A DNA stretch of 64,000 nucleotides from Fictibacillus gelatini DSM 15865 (GTDB taxonomy: Bacteria; Bacillota; Bacilli; Bacillales; Fictibacillaceae). This document shows, in pieces, positions 19,629 to 29,731 of this stretch (positions are counted from its first letter, which is position 1; every line of letters begins with the position of its first letter). Location: NCBI RefSeq assembly GCF_000430745.1, contig NZ_AUMP01000003.1, forward strand, positions 95,503 through 159,502, in the 5' to 3' direction. The notes beneath the pieces were generated by a model that was not told where the DNA came from, did not search any database, and was given only the letters and a program-made list of their open reading frames with translations. The translations under genes were made by a program, and so were the position numbers.

Positions 19629-19651
19629 TGCTTGTCTTTCGTTTTTTTTAC
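19610..19651 (+). terminator. Terminator after spoIVB
   Basis: AAAACGAAAGGCAAGC and GCTTGTCTTTCGTTTT pair with a short loop and end in a T run. Confidence 0.9.
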
Positions 19652-19740
19652 ATAAAAATTTTGAATATTTTAATGGATAGTTCTTTTATCGTATGGACAT
19701 GGTTAAAAGTTCCTTGTAGAATATAAATTGAATAAAGAAA

Positions 19741-19782
19741 ATTCGACACAGGTAAATATGAATGAATAGGAAAAATGTCGAA
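19741..19782 (+). promoter_or_regulatory. Two 0A boxes upstream of spo0A
   Basis: The Spo0A recognition heptamer TGTCGAA occurs on the + strand at 19776-19782 and, as ATTCGACA, on the minus strand at 19741-19748. They lie about 140-180 bp before spo0A. In B. subtilis Spo0A controls its own gene through such boxes, so feedback control is likely here too. The rest of the 290-bp gap is AT-rich, and I could not place a convincing sigma-H or sigma-A promoter. Confidence 0.65.
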
Positions 19783-19918
19783 AACAAGAGTAAATTCAAG
19801 AAAATCAAAGCCATTTTAGTAAAATAAAAAAAATTATCTAAAAAGGGGGTTGAAATAAAGGAATTTGCGTTTTATTGTTGAATTTATAACGTATGAACAA
19901 GAAGTATGGGGAGGAATA

Positions 19919-20722
19919 ATGGTGCAAAAAATAAAAGTTTGTTTGGCGGATGACAATCGTGAGCTTATAAATTTGTTGGAAGAATATCTTTCCAATCAGG
20001 AAGATATGGAAGTAATCGGTGTTGCTTATAACGGTCAGGAATGCTTATCATTACTTGAAACGAAAGATCCGGATGTACTTGTGTTGGATATTATTATGCC
20101 GCATTTGGATGGGCTTGCCGTACTTGAAAAAATTCGTTCAAATGAAAATTTCGCACAATTAAATGTCATTATGTTAACCGCATTTGGACAGGAAGATGTA
20201 ACAAAAAAAGCGGTTGATTTAGGCGCGTCGTATTTTATTTTGAAACCGTTTGATATGGAAAATCTTGCGAATCAAATTCGCCAAATTTGTGGAAGTGAGA
20301 AGTCGACCGTCCAACGATCTGCATCAACATCACGAACAAATGCCATCAAATCAGTTAAACAGCCCCGAAACTTGGATGCAAGCATTACTAGCATTATTCA
20401 CGAAATTGGAGTTCCTGCACACATCAAAGGATACATGTATTTACGCGAAGCCATTTCAATGGTTTATAACGACATTGAACTTCTTGGCTCAATTACAAAA
20501 GTTCTATACCCTGATATTGCGAAGAAATTTAACACAACAAGCAGTCGGGTTGAGCGCGCCATACGGCATGCAATCGAAGTAGCATGGAGCCGCGGAAATA
20601 TTGAAAGCATCTCTTCTTTGTTCGGCTATACGGTTTCCATGTCAAAAGCAAAACCGACCAATTCGGAATTCATCGCGATGGTTGCCGATAAACTCAGAAT
20701 CGAGCATAAGTCCGTCGTTTGA
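19919..20722 (+). CDS. spo0A: Sporulation master response regulator Spo0A
   Basis: Spo0A is the phosphorelay end point that switches cells into sporulation. The 267-residue product has a receiver domain (acidic pocket DDN, phospho-acceptor Asp57 in [13 protein letters not shown], and Lys in [11 protein letters not shown]), a short linker and the C-terminal sigma-factor-like DNA-binding domain with the conserved recognition helix region [23 protein letters not shown] 19919 follows GGGGAGGA; the upstream in-frame ATG 19865 has no ribosome site and would add 18 residues foreign to the family. Confidence 0.98.
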   Translation: MVQKIKVCLADDNRELINLLEEYLSNQEDMEVIGVAYNGQECLSLLETKDPDVLVLDIIMPHLDGLAVLEKIRSNENFAQLNVIMLTAFGQEDVTKKAVDLGASYFILKPFDMENLANQIRQICGSEKSTVQRSASTSRTNAIKSVKQPRNLDASITSIIHEIGVPAHIKGYMYLREAISMVYNDIELLGSITKVLYPDIAKKFNTTSSRVERAIRHAIEVAWSRGNIESISSLFGYTVSMSKAKPTNSEFIAMVADKLRIEHKSVV

Positions 20723-20744
20723 AAGGATTAGAACGGCCTTATAA

Positions 20745-20790
20745 AAAACACCTTTAAAACATTTGATCAAATGTTTTAAAGGTGTTTTTT
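20745..20790 (+). terminator. Terminator after spo0A
   Basis: A long stem (AAACACCTTTAAAACATTTG with its complement) has almost no loop and ends in TTTTTT. Confidence 0.92.
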
Positions 20791-20809
20791 GCCTAAATAC
20801 AAATGAAGT

Positions 20810-20840
20810 AAAGAGACCCCCTCACAAGGGTCTCTTTTTT
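20810..20840 (-). terminator. Terminator of yqzF
   Basis: AAGAGACCC and GGGTCTCTT form a stem with A and T runs on either side. It lies between the convergent spo0A and yqzF genes and could also act from the + strand. Confidence 0.8.
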
Positions 20841-21070
20841 GAAAATCTAGGTTGCACTTTGTTTCTTTTGCGGTCCCGATAAAAAATAAATCCTCCAACA
20901 AATGCAAAACCAACAGCAAAAAAAATGGCGCCGGCTAAAAATTGCAGCCAGAGTTTGATAAATGGCGAATGCAAAACGCCAAAAAGGACATCTCTCATCA
21001 ATTTAATTCCTATGACTGCGATGATGCCTGGAATGACCATAATAATAAGGGCGATAAATCGTTGCATCAT
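20822..21070 (-). CDS. yqzF: DUF2627 family membrane protein YqzF
   Basis: This small membrane protein of 82 residues has two hydrophobic segments (FIALIIMVIPGIIAVIGIKLM and WLQFLAGAIFFAVGFAFVGGFIFY) and a basic C-terminus (RDRKRNKVQPRFSKKRP). It matches the YqzF/DUF2627 family, which in Bacillus lies beside the branched-chain keto acid operon. The function is not known. I use ATG 21070, which follows AAGGAG; the longer frame from 21100 has no ribosome site. It is divergent from bkdR. Confidence 0.85.
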   Translation of the reverse strand: MMQRFIALIIMVIPGIIAVIGIKLMRDVLFGVLHSPFIKLWLQFLAGAIFFAVGFAFVGGFIFYRDRKRNKVQPRFSKKRPL

Positions 21071-21222
21071 AATTCTCCTTTGAAGTGCAGAATAAAGCAC
21101 CCTGTGTTGTCTCCATTTTACAAAATCATTAACAGAATGTCGAATGACTCATTCTTGCAAAACTTTTCATAAAAAAGTATAGTAAGAATGTGAAATAAAT
21201 TGCAATTATAAGAGGGTTTTGT

Positions 21223-22947
21223 ATGCAAAATACATTGCGGAGTATTTTAGAAGCTACTCATGATGGGATGATTGCGATCGACAAAGATCGTAATGTAACC
21301 CTGTTTAATAAAAGTGCCGAACGGATGACAGGGATTCGGAAAGAAGAGGCCATTGGCAAATTTATTCTTGATGTATTGCCGACAAGCAAGCTGCCACGCG
21401 TCCTGGCAAATGGAGAAGCGGAAATCAATCGAGAACAAATGTTGGACAATGGAACGAAAATTATTACGACGAGGATCCCGATCATTGATGAAAGTGGAAA
21501 TAAAATAGGGGCTTTTGCAGTATTCAAAGACATTACAGAAATCGTTAATCTAGCTGAAGAAGTAACCAATTTAAAAAGCATACAATCAATGCTCCACGCG
21601 ATCATCCAATCATCCGAAGAAGCGATATCTGTCGTCGATGAAAAAGGAAAAGGAATTATGATCAACCCTGCGTATACAAGGTTGACTGGTTTAACAAAAG
21701 AGCAGATCATTGGAAAGCCAGCCGCCATCGATATATCAGAGGGCGAAAGTATACATATGCAAGTATTGCAGACGAGAAAACCCGTCCGCGGAGCAAGGTT
21801 AAAAGTTGGGCCAAATAAACGTGAAGTGATTGTCAATGTTGCTCCGGTAATTGTAGATGGAATTTTAAAAGGCAGTGTTGGAGTGATCCGAGATGTGTCT
21901 GAGATAAAAGAACTGACTGAAGAATTGCAAAGAGCAAGACAAATTATACGAACATTAGAAGCGAAGTATTCGTTTGAAGACATTATTGGAAAGTCAGAAG
22001 AAATAATGTTTGCCATTGAACAGGCAAAACTCGCCGCTTCAACTCCTGCAACCGTACTATTACGAGGAGAATCGGGAACAGGTAAAGAACTTTTTGCCCA
22101 TGCGATTCATAATGCAAGCGGCCGGAAGTTTAACAAATTTATCAGGGTAAACTGTGCCGCAATTGCAGAATCTTTGTTGGAGAGCGAGTTGTTCGGTTAC
22201 GTTGAAGGCGCTTTTTCAGGGGCGCTTAGAGGGGGGAAACGAGGATTATTTGAAGAAGCGAATGGAGGAAGTATTTTTTTAGATGAGATCGGCGAATTAG
22301 CTCCCAATACACAAGCTAAACTATTAAGGGTACTACAAGAAAATGAAATTCGCAGAGTGGGCGGAACAAAAGCGATTCCGATCAATGTTAGGGTCATTGC
22401 GGCGACAAACGTTAATCTCGAACGGAAAATTGCGGAAGGTTCGTTCAGGGAAGATTTATACTATCGTTTAAATCGCATGCCGATCTACATCCCGCCATTA
22501 CGTTCGCGAAAGCAAGATATCCCTCTATTAACCGAGCACCTTATTCATAAGCTAAATCAAGATTACGGAAGAAATATCGAGGGAGTGACTGAAGAGGCGG
22601 CCGATTTTCTCAATCAATATGACTGGCCGGGAAATGTGCGTGAACTAGAAAACGTTTTAGGACGGGCCATCATTTATATGAATAATAACGAACAATATAT
22701 TAATATTTCTCATATGAACTTTATTGAAAAAGACAAGCCGGAATTAGTAAAGGGAAATGAACAAAATAATCATGAATTGTCTATCGAACCATTAACAGTG
22801 CAAATGGAACGTTATGAAAAAAGAATTGTTCAGGCAACTTTAGAGAAGTTTAATGGTAATAAAACAAAGACCGCCAAATCATTAGGAATTTCACTTCGGA
22901 ATTTATATTATAAGCTTGAGAAGTATGGATTGGTCGATTCGGTTTGA
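21223..22947 (+). CDS. bkdR: Sigma-54-dependent activator BkdR
   Basis: BkdR activates the sigma-54 promoter of the branched-chain keto acid operon that starts just downstream. The 574-residue product has two N-terminal PAS domains (about 1-110 and 115-235), an AAA+ domain with Walker A GESGTGKE at about 282-289 and Walker [13 protein letters not shown], and a Fis-type HTH at the C-terminus ([24 protein letters not shown]). The sigma-54 contact loop reads GAFSGA rather than the usual GAFTGA. The PAS domains suggest a small-molecule signal, which cannot be read from sequence. Confidence 0.94.
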   Translation: MQNTLRSILEATHDGMIAIDKDRNVTLFNKSAERMTGIRKEEAIGKFILDVLPTSKLPRVLANGEAEINREQMLDNGTKIITTRIPIIDESGNKIGAFAVFKDITEIVNLAEEVTNLKSIQSMLHAIIQSSEEAISVVDEKGKGIMINPAYTRLTGLTKEQIIGKPAAIDISEGESIHMQVLQTRKPVRGARLKVGPNKREVIVNVAPVIVDGILKGSVGVIRDVSEIKELTEELQRARQIIRTLEAKYSFEDIIGKSEEIMFAIEQAKLAASTPATVLLRGESGTGKELFAHAIHNASGRKFNKFIRVNCAAIAESLLESELFGYVEGAFSGALRGGKRGLFEEANGGSIFLDEIGELAPNTQAKLLRVLQENEIRRVGGTKAIPINVRVIAATNVNLERKIAEGSFREDLYYRLNRMPIYIPPLRSRKQDIPLLTEHLIHKLNQDYGRNIEGVTEEAADFLNQYDWPGNVRELENVLGRAIIYMNNNEQYINISHMNFIEKDKPELVKGNEQNNHELSIEPLTVQMERYEKRIVQATLEKFNGNKTKTAKSLGISLRNLYYKLEKYGLVDSV

Positions 22948-23002
22948 AAAACTGTGCATGCATTATTTTTCATGATGTGAAATGAATTGCATGGTTCAAG
23001 GA

Positions 23003-23016
23003 CGTAAACGCTTTCA
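23003..23016 (+). promoter_or_regulatory. Candidate cre site (CcpA) upstream of the bkd operon
   Basis: CGTAAACGCTTTCA matches the cre consensus TGWAANCGNTNWCA at all but the first base. It lies 19 bp before the -24/-12 promoter. Carbon catabolite control of amino acid breakdown would be sensible, and CcpA effects on this operon are plausible, but no binding data can be inferred. Confidence 0.55.
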
Positions 23017-23034
23017 AAACCCTCTTTTTCAATT

Positions 23035-23050
23035 TGGCATACTTTTTGCA
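23035..23050 (+). promoter_or_regulatory. Sigma-54 (-24/-12) promoter of the bkd operon
   Basis: TGGCATACTTTTTGCA has the GG and GC doublets with the correct spacing of the sigma-54 consensus (TGGCAC-N5-TTGCA). It lies 37 bp before ptb and just after bkdR, the gene for its activator. Transcription would start around 23060. Confidence 0.9.
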
Positions 23051-23086
23051 GTATCATTTATTGTGTTTTAAAGGAGGGTAGAGCTA

Positions 23087-23977
23087 TTGAAACTAAGAAT
23101 GTATCTTAACACCCATTCTCCGTCAAAAAAAATTGTATCAGTTGCTAGAGCAGAGGATGAAGATGTGATCGCTTCAGTAAAAGAAGCCTATCAATCAGGG
23201 TTAGCATCATTTTTGCTGTACGGTGACAGCAAAAAAATTCGATTTCATTTAGAACAATTTGAATTAGAAGAAAACGATGAATTAAAAATTATCCATACAT
23301 CAGCAGATAGTGCGGCACTGGAGGCTGTGAAAGCTGTCAGCAGCGGCGAGGCGCATATCGTCATGAAAGGAATGGTAACGACCGCATCTTTATTAAAAGC
23401 AGTGCTTCATAAAGAGCACGGACTGAGAACAGGCAGAGTTCTCTCTCATGTTGCGGCGTTTGAGATACCTGGATATGATCGGCTTATCTTTATCACCGAT
23501 GCCGCGATGAACATTGCGCCTGATCTAGAACAAAAGGCGCAGATCATTGAGAATGCTGCACAATTTGCCATCGGCCTTGGAGTAGATACCCCGAAAGTGG
23601 CTGTCTTATCAGCGGTAGAAGTGGTGAATCCATCGATGCAGGCGACACTTGATGCGGCTTGCCTTATGGCAATGAACAAACGGGGACAAATCAAAAATTG
23701 TCTTGTTGAAGGACCGCTTGCATTAGACAATGCAATATCGATAGAAGCGGCAGAGCATAAAGGAATTAGCGGTGATGTAGCTGGAGTTGCCGACATCCTG
23801 GTTGTTCCTCAAATCGAAACAGGAAATGCCTTATACAAATCTCTCATTTATTTTGCAAAGGCAAAAGTTGGAGCAGTCATCACTGGAGCGCGTGCGCCGA
23901 TCGTCTTAACATCAAGAGCCGATTCGGCAGAAAGTAAGTTATTTTCGATTGCGCTTGCCGTTCGATCTATAAGTTAA
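23087..23977 (+). CDS. ptb: Phosphate butyryltransferase
   Basis: Ptb swaps CoA of (branched) acyl-CoAs for phosphate, giving acyl phosphates that Buk uses to make ATP. The 296-residue protein belongs to the phosphate acetyl/butaryl transferase family, with conserved VMKGMVTTASLLKAVL and ITDAAMNIAPDLEQKAQIIENA, and near the C-terminus VGAVITGARAPIVLTSRADS. The start is TTG 23087, 7 bp after AAAGGAGG. It is the first gene of the sigma-54-driven operon. Confidence 0.95.
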   Translation: MKLRMYLNTHSPSKKIVSVARAEDEDVIASVKEAYQSGLASFLLYGDSKKIRFHLEQFELEENDELKIIHTSADSAALEAVKAVSSGEAHIVMKGMVTTASLLKAVLHKEHGLRTGRVLSHVAAFEIPGYDRLIFITDAAMNIAPDLEQKAQIIENAAQFAIGLGVDTPKVAVLSAVEVVNPSMQATLDAACLMAMNKRGQIKNCLVEGPLALDNAISIEAAEHKGISGDVAGVADILVVPQIETGNALYKSLIYFAKAKVGAVITGARAPIVLTSRADSAESKLFSIALAVRSIS

Positions 23978-24007
23978 AACATGCGAAATCACAAGGAGGA
24001 AATTAAA

Positions 24008-25108
24008 ATGGAACTTTTTAAATATATGGAGATGTATGATTATGAACAAGTTGTATTTTGCCAGGATAAACAGTCAGGATTAAAGGCGATTATTGCCATT
24101 CACGATACGACGTTAGGCCCGGCGCTTGGCGGCACGAGAATGTGGACATATGATTCAGAAGAGGCGGCACTTGAGGACGCGCTTCGTCTGGCGCGCGGAA
24201 TGACCTACAAAAATGCCGCAGCCGGACTCAATCTTGGCGGGGGTAAAACAGTTATCATTGGCGACCCGAAAAAAGATAAAAATGAAGAAATGTTCAGGGC
24301 GTTTGGCCGCTTTATTCACGGTTTAAACGGCCGCTATATTACTGCTGAAGATGTAGGAACTACGGTTGAAGATATGGATTTAATTTATCAGGAAACGCCA
24401 TTTGTAACGGGAATTTCACCGGCATTTGGATCATCTGGAAACCCATCTCCTGTAACGGCCTATGGAGTTTACCGCGGTATGAAAGCAGCTGCCAAAGAAG
24501 CATTTGGAACGGATTCACTCGAAGGAAAAGTAATCGCCGTTCAAGGTGTCGGCCATGTTGCTTATTCGCTTTGCAAACATTTACATGAAGAAGGAGCAAA
24601 ATTAATTGTAACCGACATTAATAAAGAAGCCGTAGACCGGGTCGTACAAGAATTTGGAGCAGATGCGGTCGATCCGGCAGACATTTACGGTGTTGAATGT
24701 GACATTTTTGCACCATGTGCTCTCGGAGCGATTATTAATGATGATACGATTCCGCAATTAAAAGCAAAAGTAATCGCCGGGTCGGCAAACAATCAGTTAA
24801 AAGAAACAAGACATGGTGACGCAATTCAAGAAATGGGAATTGTTTATGCACCGGATTACGTCATTAATGCAGGCGGCGTTATCAACGTAGCCGACGAATT
24901 AAATGGTTACAATAGCGAACGTGCTTTGAAGAAAGTAGAAACGATTTACGATACAATTGAAAAAATCATAGAAATTTCTAAGCGTGATCAAATCCCAACT
25001 TATGTTGCAGCTGATCGTTTAGCAGAAGAACGTATTGAAAAAATGCGCAATTCAAGAAGCCAATTTTTATTAAATGAACGTCATGCTCTTTCCAATCGTG
25101 TGCGATAA
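24008..25108 (+). CDS. bcd: Leucine (branched-chain amino acid) dehydrogenase
   Basis: Bcd oxidatively deaminates leucine, valine and isoleucine to the 2-oxo acids with NAD. The 366-residue product shows the Glu/Leu/Phe/Val dehydrogenase pattern: a catalytic Lys in [19 protein letters not shown], and the Rossmann motif [24 protein letters not shown] 24008 has a perfect AAGGAGG site; the in-frame ATG 23981 lies ahead of that site and is rejected. Products feed the keto acid dehydrogenase encoded downstream. Confidence 0.97.
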   Translation: MELFKYMEMYDYEQVVFCQDKQSGLKAIIAIHDTTLGPALGGTRMWTYDSEEAALEDALRLARGMTYKNAAAGLNLGGGKTVIIGDPKKDKNEEMFRAFGRFIHGLNGRYITAEDVGTTVEDMDLIYQETPFVTGISPAFGSSGNPSPVTAYGVYRGMKAAAKEAFGTDSLEGKVIAVQGVGHVAYSLCKHLHEEGAKLIVTDINKEAVDRVVQEFGADAVDPADIYGVECDIFAPCALGAIINDDTIPQLKAKVIAGSANNQLKETRHGDAIQEMGIVYAPDYVINAGGVINVADELNGYNSERALKKVETIYDTIEKIIEISKRDQIPTYVAADRLAEERIEKMRNSRSQFLLNERHALSNRVR

Positions 25109-25129
25109 ACGGAAAATACGGAGGGTTAA

Positions 25130-26254
25130 ATGGTTCACCATAAAGAATTCCGCATTTTAACAATTAATCCAGGATCAACCTCTACCAAAATTGGCGTTTT
25201 TGATGATGAACATTGCATTTTTGAAAAGACAATACGACATGACATCGATGTGATCAATACGTACCATTCGATCATTGATCAATATGATTTTCGAAAAAAA
25301 ACGATCCTGGAGGCGCTTGACCATGAAGGAATCAACATCTCCAAACTCAGTGCCGTAGTAGGAAGGGGAGGCCTTTTGCGTCCCATTGAAGGCGGAACAT
25401 ATAGAGTAAACAATGAGATGTTGAAAGATTTAAGAAAAGGCTATGCCGGGGAACATGCTTCCAATCTTGGCGGCATTCTTGCTTATGAGATTGCTACGCT
25501 CCTCAATATTTCTGCGTTCATCGTAGATCCTGTTGTCGTCGATGAAATGGAGCCTATAGCACGGATTTCCGGCATTCCCGAAATAGAACGAAAAAGCATC
25601 TTTCATGCGCTCAACCAAAAAGCGGTTGCCCGCCGGGTAGCAAAAATGGTTGGGAAGCCCTATAATGATCTTCGGTTGATCGTCACTCATATGGGTGGCG
25701 GCATTACCGTAGGAGTTCATAAATATGGAAGAGTTGTTGATGTGAATAACGGCCTGCACGGGGAAGGTCCTTTTTCTCCGGAGCGGGCAGGTACAGTGCC
25801 GATTGGTGATCTTGTTGACCTCTGTTTTTCAGGAGAATATTATATCGATGAAATCATGAAAAAATTGGTCGGACAGGGCGGACTTGTTGGTTACCTCGGA
25901 ACGAACGATGCTGTGAAAGTCGAAAAGATGATCGCCGGAGGCAACAAGAAAGCCGAACTTATCTATGATGCAATGGCCTATCAAATTGCAAAAGAAATCG
26001 GTGCGGCAAGTACGGTGTTATCAGGGCAAGTTGACTACATTATTTTGACGGGCGGACTCGCATATGGAAAAGAGTTTGTCAAAAAAATTACAGAACGTGT
26101 CGAATGGATATGCGACGTTATTATCCAGCCGGGAGAAAATGAACTTCAAGCCCTTGCTGAAGGTGCTTTACGGGTTTTAAAAGGCGAGGAACATGCGAAG
26201 GAATACCCAACTACGTTAAGGGAAGAGATCCGATTAAAGGAGAGGACCGAATAA
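25130..26254 (+). CDS. buk: Butyrate kinase
   Basis: Buk makes ATP and a branched or straight carboxylic acid from the acyl phosphate made by Ptb. The 374-residue protein is of the acetokinase (ASKHA) family: [15 protein letters not shown] at the N-terminus, [18 protein letters not shown], and [24 protein letters not shown] in the centre. GGAGGGT precedes the ATG. Its TAA abuts the lpdV ATG. Confidence 0.96.
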   Translation: MVHHKEFRILTINPGSTSTKIGVFDDEHCIFEKTIRHDIDVINTYHSIIDQYDFRKKTILEALDHEGINISKLSAVVGRGGLLRPIEGGTYRVNNEMLKDLRKGYAGEHASNLGGILAYEIATLLNISAFIVDPVVVDEMEPIARISGIPEIERKSIFHALNQKAVARRVAKMVGKPYNDLRLIVTHMGGGITVGVHKYGRVVDVNNGLHGEGPFSPERAGTVPIGDLVDLCFSGEYYIDEIMKKLVGQGGLVGYLGTNDAVKVEKMIAGGNKKAELIYDAMAYQIAKEIGAASTVLSGQVDYIILTGGLAYGKEFVKKITERVEWICDVIIQPGENELQALAEGALRVLKGEEHAKEYPTTLREEIRLKERTE

Positions 26255-27676
26255 ATGGCAACAGATTTTGATCTTGTCGTTCTCGGCGGCGGCACGGGTG
26301 GCTATGTAGCAGCCATCCGCGCCGCTCAGCTCGGGAAAAAGGTAGCAATTGTTGAAAAAGGAAAACTTGGTGGGACATGCCTGCATAAAGGATGCATTCC
26401 GAGTAAGGCTTTGCTTCGGAGCGCGGAAGTATATGCCACTTCAAAAAAAGCCGATGAATATGGAGTAAGCGTGCATGACGTCACATTAAATTTTGAAAAA
26501 GTGCAAGCGAGAAAACAAGCGATTGTCGATCAATTGCACAATGGAATCAAACATTTAATGAAAAAAGGGAAAATCGAGGTGTATGAAGGCATTGGCCGAA
26601 TATTAGGGCCATCAATCTTTTCACCAATGCCTGGATCGATTTCCGTTGAGTTTAATGATGGACGTGAAAACGAAATTCTCGTTCCACAAAATGTCATTAT
26701 CGCTACAGGTTCAAGACCAAGAACCCTCCCGGGACTTGACATCGACGGCGAGAAGGTCATAACTTCTGATGAAGCGCTTGAATTGACGGAACTCCCTGGT
26801 TCTATCATTATCGTCGGCGGAGGAGTGATCGGGATTGAATGGGCATCCATGTTAAATGACTTTGGTGTGGATGTGACGGTCATTGAGTATGCCGATCGAA
26901 TTCTCCCGACAGAAGACGAAGACATTTCGAAAGAAGCGGCCCGAATTTTAAAGAAAAAAGGGATTAAGCTTGTAACAGGCGCCAAAGTGCTTCCGGAAAC
27001 GTTGCAAAAAGAGAATAACGTTCAAATTTCGGCCGAGCATAAAGGCGAACAAAAATCATTTACGGCAGACAAAATTCTTGTTTCCGTCGGACGGCAGGCG
27101 AATGTTGAAGGAATTGGCCTTGAAAACACAGCGATTAAAGTCGAGAATGGCTTTATCAAAACGAATGAATATTATCAAACAGCTGAGAGCCATATGTACG
27201 CAATAGGGGATGTTATTGGTGGCCTTCAGCTTGCGCATGTTGCTTCACACGAAGGAATTGTTGCTGTTGAGCATTTAGCAGGGGTCGACACTCATCCAAT
27301 TGATCCTTCGTTTGTGTCAAAATGCATTTACTCCAATCCGGAAATGGCAAGTGTCGGCTTAACGGAAAAAGAAGCAAAAGAAAAAGGCTTTACCGTAAAA
27401 ATCGGAAAGTTTCCATTTAAAGCAATCGGTAAAGCGCTCGTTTATGGGGAATCGGACGGGTTTATTAAACTTGTTGTCGACGAATCAACAAATGATTTGC
27501 TGGGGTGCCATATGATCGGGCCGCATGTGACGGATATGATTTCTGAAGCGGGTCTTGCCCGGGTGCTTGATGCGACTCCGTGGGAAATTGCCCATACGAT
27601 TCATCCTCATCCTACGCTTTCTGAAGCAATGGCAGAGGCCGCTCTTAGTGTTGATGGAAAAGCGATTCATTTTTAA
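26255..27676 (+). CDS. lpdV: Dihydrolipoamide dehydrogenase (E3) of the branched-chain complex
   Basis: LpdV reoxidises the lipoyl groups of BkdB, passing electrons through FAD to NAD. The 473-residue product has the FAD motif VVLGGGTGGYVAAIRAAQLG, the redox-active disulfide in GGTCLHKGCIPSKALL, a second nucleotide-binding motif IIIVGGGVIGIEWASML, and the C-terminal catalytic pair in HTIHPHPTLSEAM. It is placed between buk and the E1 genes, as in Bacillus. Confidence 0.97.
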   Translation: MATDFDLVVLGGGTGGYVAAIRAAQLGKKVAIVEKGKLGGTCLHKGCIPSKALLRSAEVYATSKKADEYGVSVHDVTLNFEKVQARKQAIVDQLHNGIKHLMKKGKIEVYEGIGRILGPSIFSPMPGSISVEFNDGRENEILVPQNVIIATGSRPRTLPGLDIDGEKVITSDEALELTELPGSIIIVGGGVIGIEWASMLNDFGVDVTVIEYADRILPTEDEDISKEAARILKKKGIKLVTGAKVLPETLQKENNVQISAEHKGEQKSFTADKILVSVGRQANVEGIGLENTAIKVENGFIKTNEYYQTAESHMYAIGDVIGGLQLAHVASHEGIVAVEHLAGVDTHPIDPSFVSKCIYSNPEMASVGLTEKEAKEKGFTVKIGKFPFKAIGKALVYGESDGFIKLVVDESTNDLLGCHMIGPHVTDMISEAGLARVLDATPWEIAHTIHPHPTLSEAMAEAALSVDGKAIHF

Positions 27677-27713
27677 AAAGGAACTTGGTTTTGAAAAAAG
27701 GAGGGCTACATTT

Positions 27714-28706
27714 ATGGCGGAAAATCGTCATGAACGACTTGGTTTAACGGATAAAGACGTTCTTGAAATGTATAAAACAATGCTTCTTGCGCGCAAAATT
27801 GATGAGCGCATGTGGCTATTAAACCGTGCGGGTAAAATTCCGTTTGTCATTTCATGTCAGGGGCAGGAGGCGGCTCAAGTAGGGGCTGCTATGGCACTTG
27901 ACCGTGAAAAAGACTACGTTCTTCCGTACTACCGTGATATGGGTGTTGTCTTATGGTTTGGAATGACGGCAAAGGACTTAATGTTATCCGGCTTTGCGAA
28001 AGCGGAAGATCCTAATAGCGGCGGGAGACAAATGCCAGGGCACTTTGGTTCTAAAAAACTGCGCATCGTAACAGGTTCATCACCGGTAACGACACAGGTT
28101 CCTCACGCAGTTGGGATCGCCCTCGCCGGAAAACTTGACGGAAAGGATCTCGTTACCTTTACAACATTTGGCGAAGGTTCGTCAAACCAGGGGGATTTCC
28201 ATGAAGGCGTGAACTTTGCGAGTGTACATAAATTGCCCGTTATTTTTATGTGCGAAAATAATAAATATGCGATTTCTGTTCCAATTTCTAAGCAATTGGC
28301 TTGTGAAAATGTTTCGGACCGCGCGATCGGTTACGGAATAAAAGGGGTAACCGTTGATGGAAACGATCCGCTTGCCGTATATGAAGCGGTGAAGGAAGCG
28401 GCAGACCGGGGACGCCGGGGAGAAGGCCCGACCCTCGTTGAAACGGTATCTTATCGGTTAACCCCGCATTCAAGCGATGATGATGATCGTGCGTATCGGA
28501 CCCGGGAAGAAGTTGAGGAAGCGAAACAGAAAGATTCCATTTATACGTTTGCTCAATATTTAAAAGAGGTAGGCGTTTTAACAGACGATTCGGAAAAAAA
28601 ATTGCACGAAGAAATTGCAAACATTATCGACGAAGCGACAGATTATGCCGAAAATGCGCCATATGCTGACCCTGAAGAAGCGCTGCGGCATGTATATGCG
28701 GAGTAA
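27714..28706 (+). CDS. bkdAA: Branched-chain 2-oxo acid dehydrogenase E1 alpha subunit
   Basis: With BkdAB this subunit decarboxylates branched 2-oxo acids using thiamine diphosphate. The product has 330 residues, identical in length to the B. subtilis protein as I recall it. The TPP motif GEGSSNQGDFHEGVNFA...ENN is present, and the phosphorylation-loop-like region YRLTPHSSDDDDRAYRT is typical. ATG 27714 follows AAGGAGG; a longer frame from 27555 runs inside lpdV and is rejected. Confidence 0.97.
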   Translation: MAENRHERLGLTDKDVLEMYKTMLLARKIDERMWLLNRAGKIPFVISCQGQEAAQVGAAMALDREKDYVLPYYRDMGVVLWFGMTAKDLMLSGFAKAEDPNSGGRQMPGHFGSKKLRIVTGSSPVTTQVPHAVGIALAGKLDGKDLVTFTTFGEGSSNQGDFHEGVNFASVHKLPVIFMCENNKYAISVPISKQLACENVSDRAIGYGIKGVTVDGNDPLAVYEAVKEAADRGRRGEGPTLVETVSYRLTPHSSDDDDRAYRTREEVEEAKQKDSIYTFAQYLKEVGVLTDDSEKKLHEEIANIIDEATDYAENAPYADPEEALRHVYAE

Positions 28707-28720
28707 AGGGGGAATAGTTA

Positions 28721-29704
28721 ATGCCTGTTATCTCATATATTGATGCGGTAACTCAAGCGATTAGAGAAGAAATGAAACGAGACAAAAAAGTGTTTGTTGT
28801 CGGAGAAGACGTTGGCGTACGGGGCGGAGTATTCCGTGCAACGGCAGGATTAATTGAAGAGTTCGGCGAGGACCGCGTGATTGATTCCCCGCTGACCGAA
28901 TCCGCGATTGCTGGTGTTGGAATTGGAGCAGCAATGTACGGAATGAGGCCGATTGCCGAAATGCAATTTGCCGATTTTATTATGCCCGCGGTTAACCAGA
29001 TCATTTCCGAAGCGGCAAAAATCCGTTACCGTTCCAATAATGACTGGAATTGTCCGATCACGATACGTGCCCCTTATGGCGGAGGTGTCCACGGCGCCCT
29101 CTATCATTCTCAATCGGTAGAAGCGATATTCGCCAATGTTCCGGGATTGAAAATCGTTATGCCTTCAACGCCTTATGACGTAAAAGGACTTTTAAAATCT
29201 GCCATTCGTGACGAAGATCCTGTTCTTTTCTTTGAACATAAACGGGCCTACCGTTTAATTAAAGGTGAGGTGCCGGAAGAAGAATATACACTTCCGATCG
29301 GAAAAGCGGATGTAAAACGTGAAGGGGAAGATATTACGGTTATTACGTACGGATTATGCGTTCATTTTGCCCTTCAAGCGGCAGAAAAACTTGAAAAAGA
29401 CGGCATTTCCGCGCACGTTCTTGATTTAAGAACCGTTTATCCTTTAGATAAAGAAGCGATTATTGAAGCGGCTTCAAAGACTGGGAAAGTGCTGCTCGTT
29501 ACGGAAGATAACAAAGAAGGAAGCGTGATGAGCGAAGTGGCGGCCATTATTGCGGAAAACTGCCTGTTCGATCTTGACGCACCAGTAAAACGTCTGGCGG
29601 GACCTGACGTACCGGCGATGCCATATGCTCCGACAATGGAAAAATACTTCATGATCAATCCGGAAAAAATTGAAAAAGCAATGAGAGAACTTGCTGAATT
29701 TTAA
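28721..29704 (+). CDS. bkdAB: Branched-chain 2-oxo acid dehydrogenase E1 beta subunit
   Basis: The 327-residue beta subunit completes the E1 heterotetramer. It has the transketolase pyrimidine-binding domain (VFVVGEDVGVRGGVFRATAGL) and the C-terminal transketolase domain (DITVITYGLCVHFALQAAEKL). AAGGGGG precedes the ATG. It lies 14 bp after bkdAA. Confidence 0.97.
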   Translation: MPVISYIDAVTQAIREEMKRDKKVFVVGEDVGVRGGVFRATAGLIEEFGEDRVIDSPLTESAIAGVGIGAAMYGMRPIAEMQFADFIMPAVNQIISEAAKIRYRSNNDWNCPITIRAPYGGGVHGALYHSQSVEAIFANVPGLKIVMPSTPYDVKGLLKSAIRDEDPVLFFEHKRAYRLIKGEVPEEEYTLPIGKADVKREGEDITVITYGLCVHFALQAAEKLEKDGISAHVLDLRTVYPLDKEAIIEAASKTGKVLLVTEDNKEGSVMSEVAAIIAENCLFDLDAPVKRLAGPDVPAMPYAPTMEKYFMINPEKIEKAMRELAEF

Positions 29705-29731
29705 TGGAAAGACAGGCAGGAGGAATAAAAC

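Noticed and set aside
21258-22016. 252-codon frame on the minus strand inside bkdR
   Set aside because: It is the antisense shadow of the PAS and AAA+ coding region, with no ribosome site and no family features.
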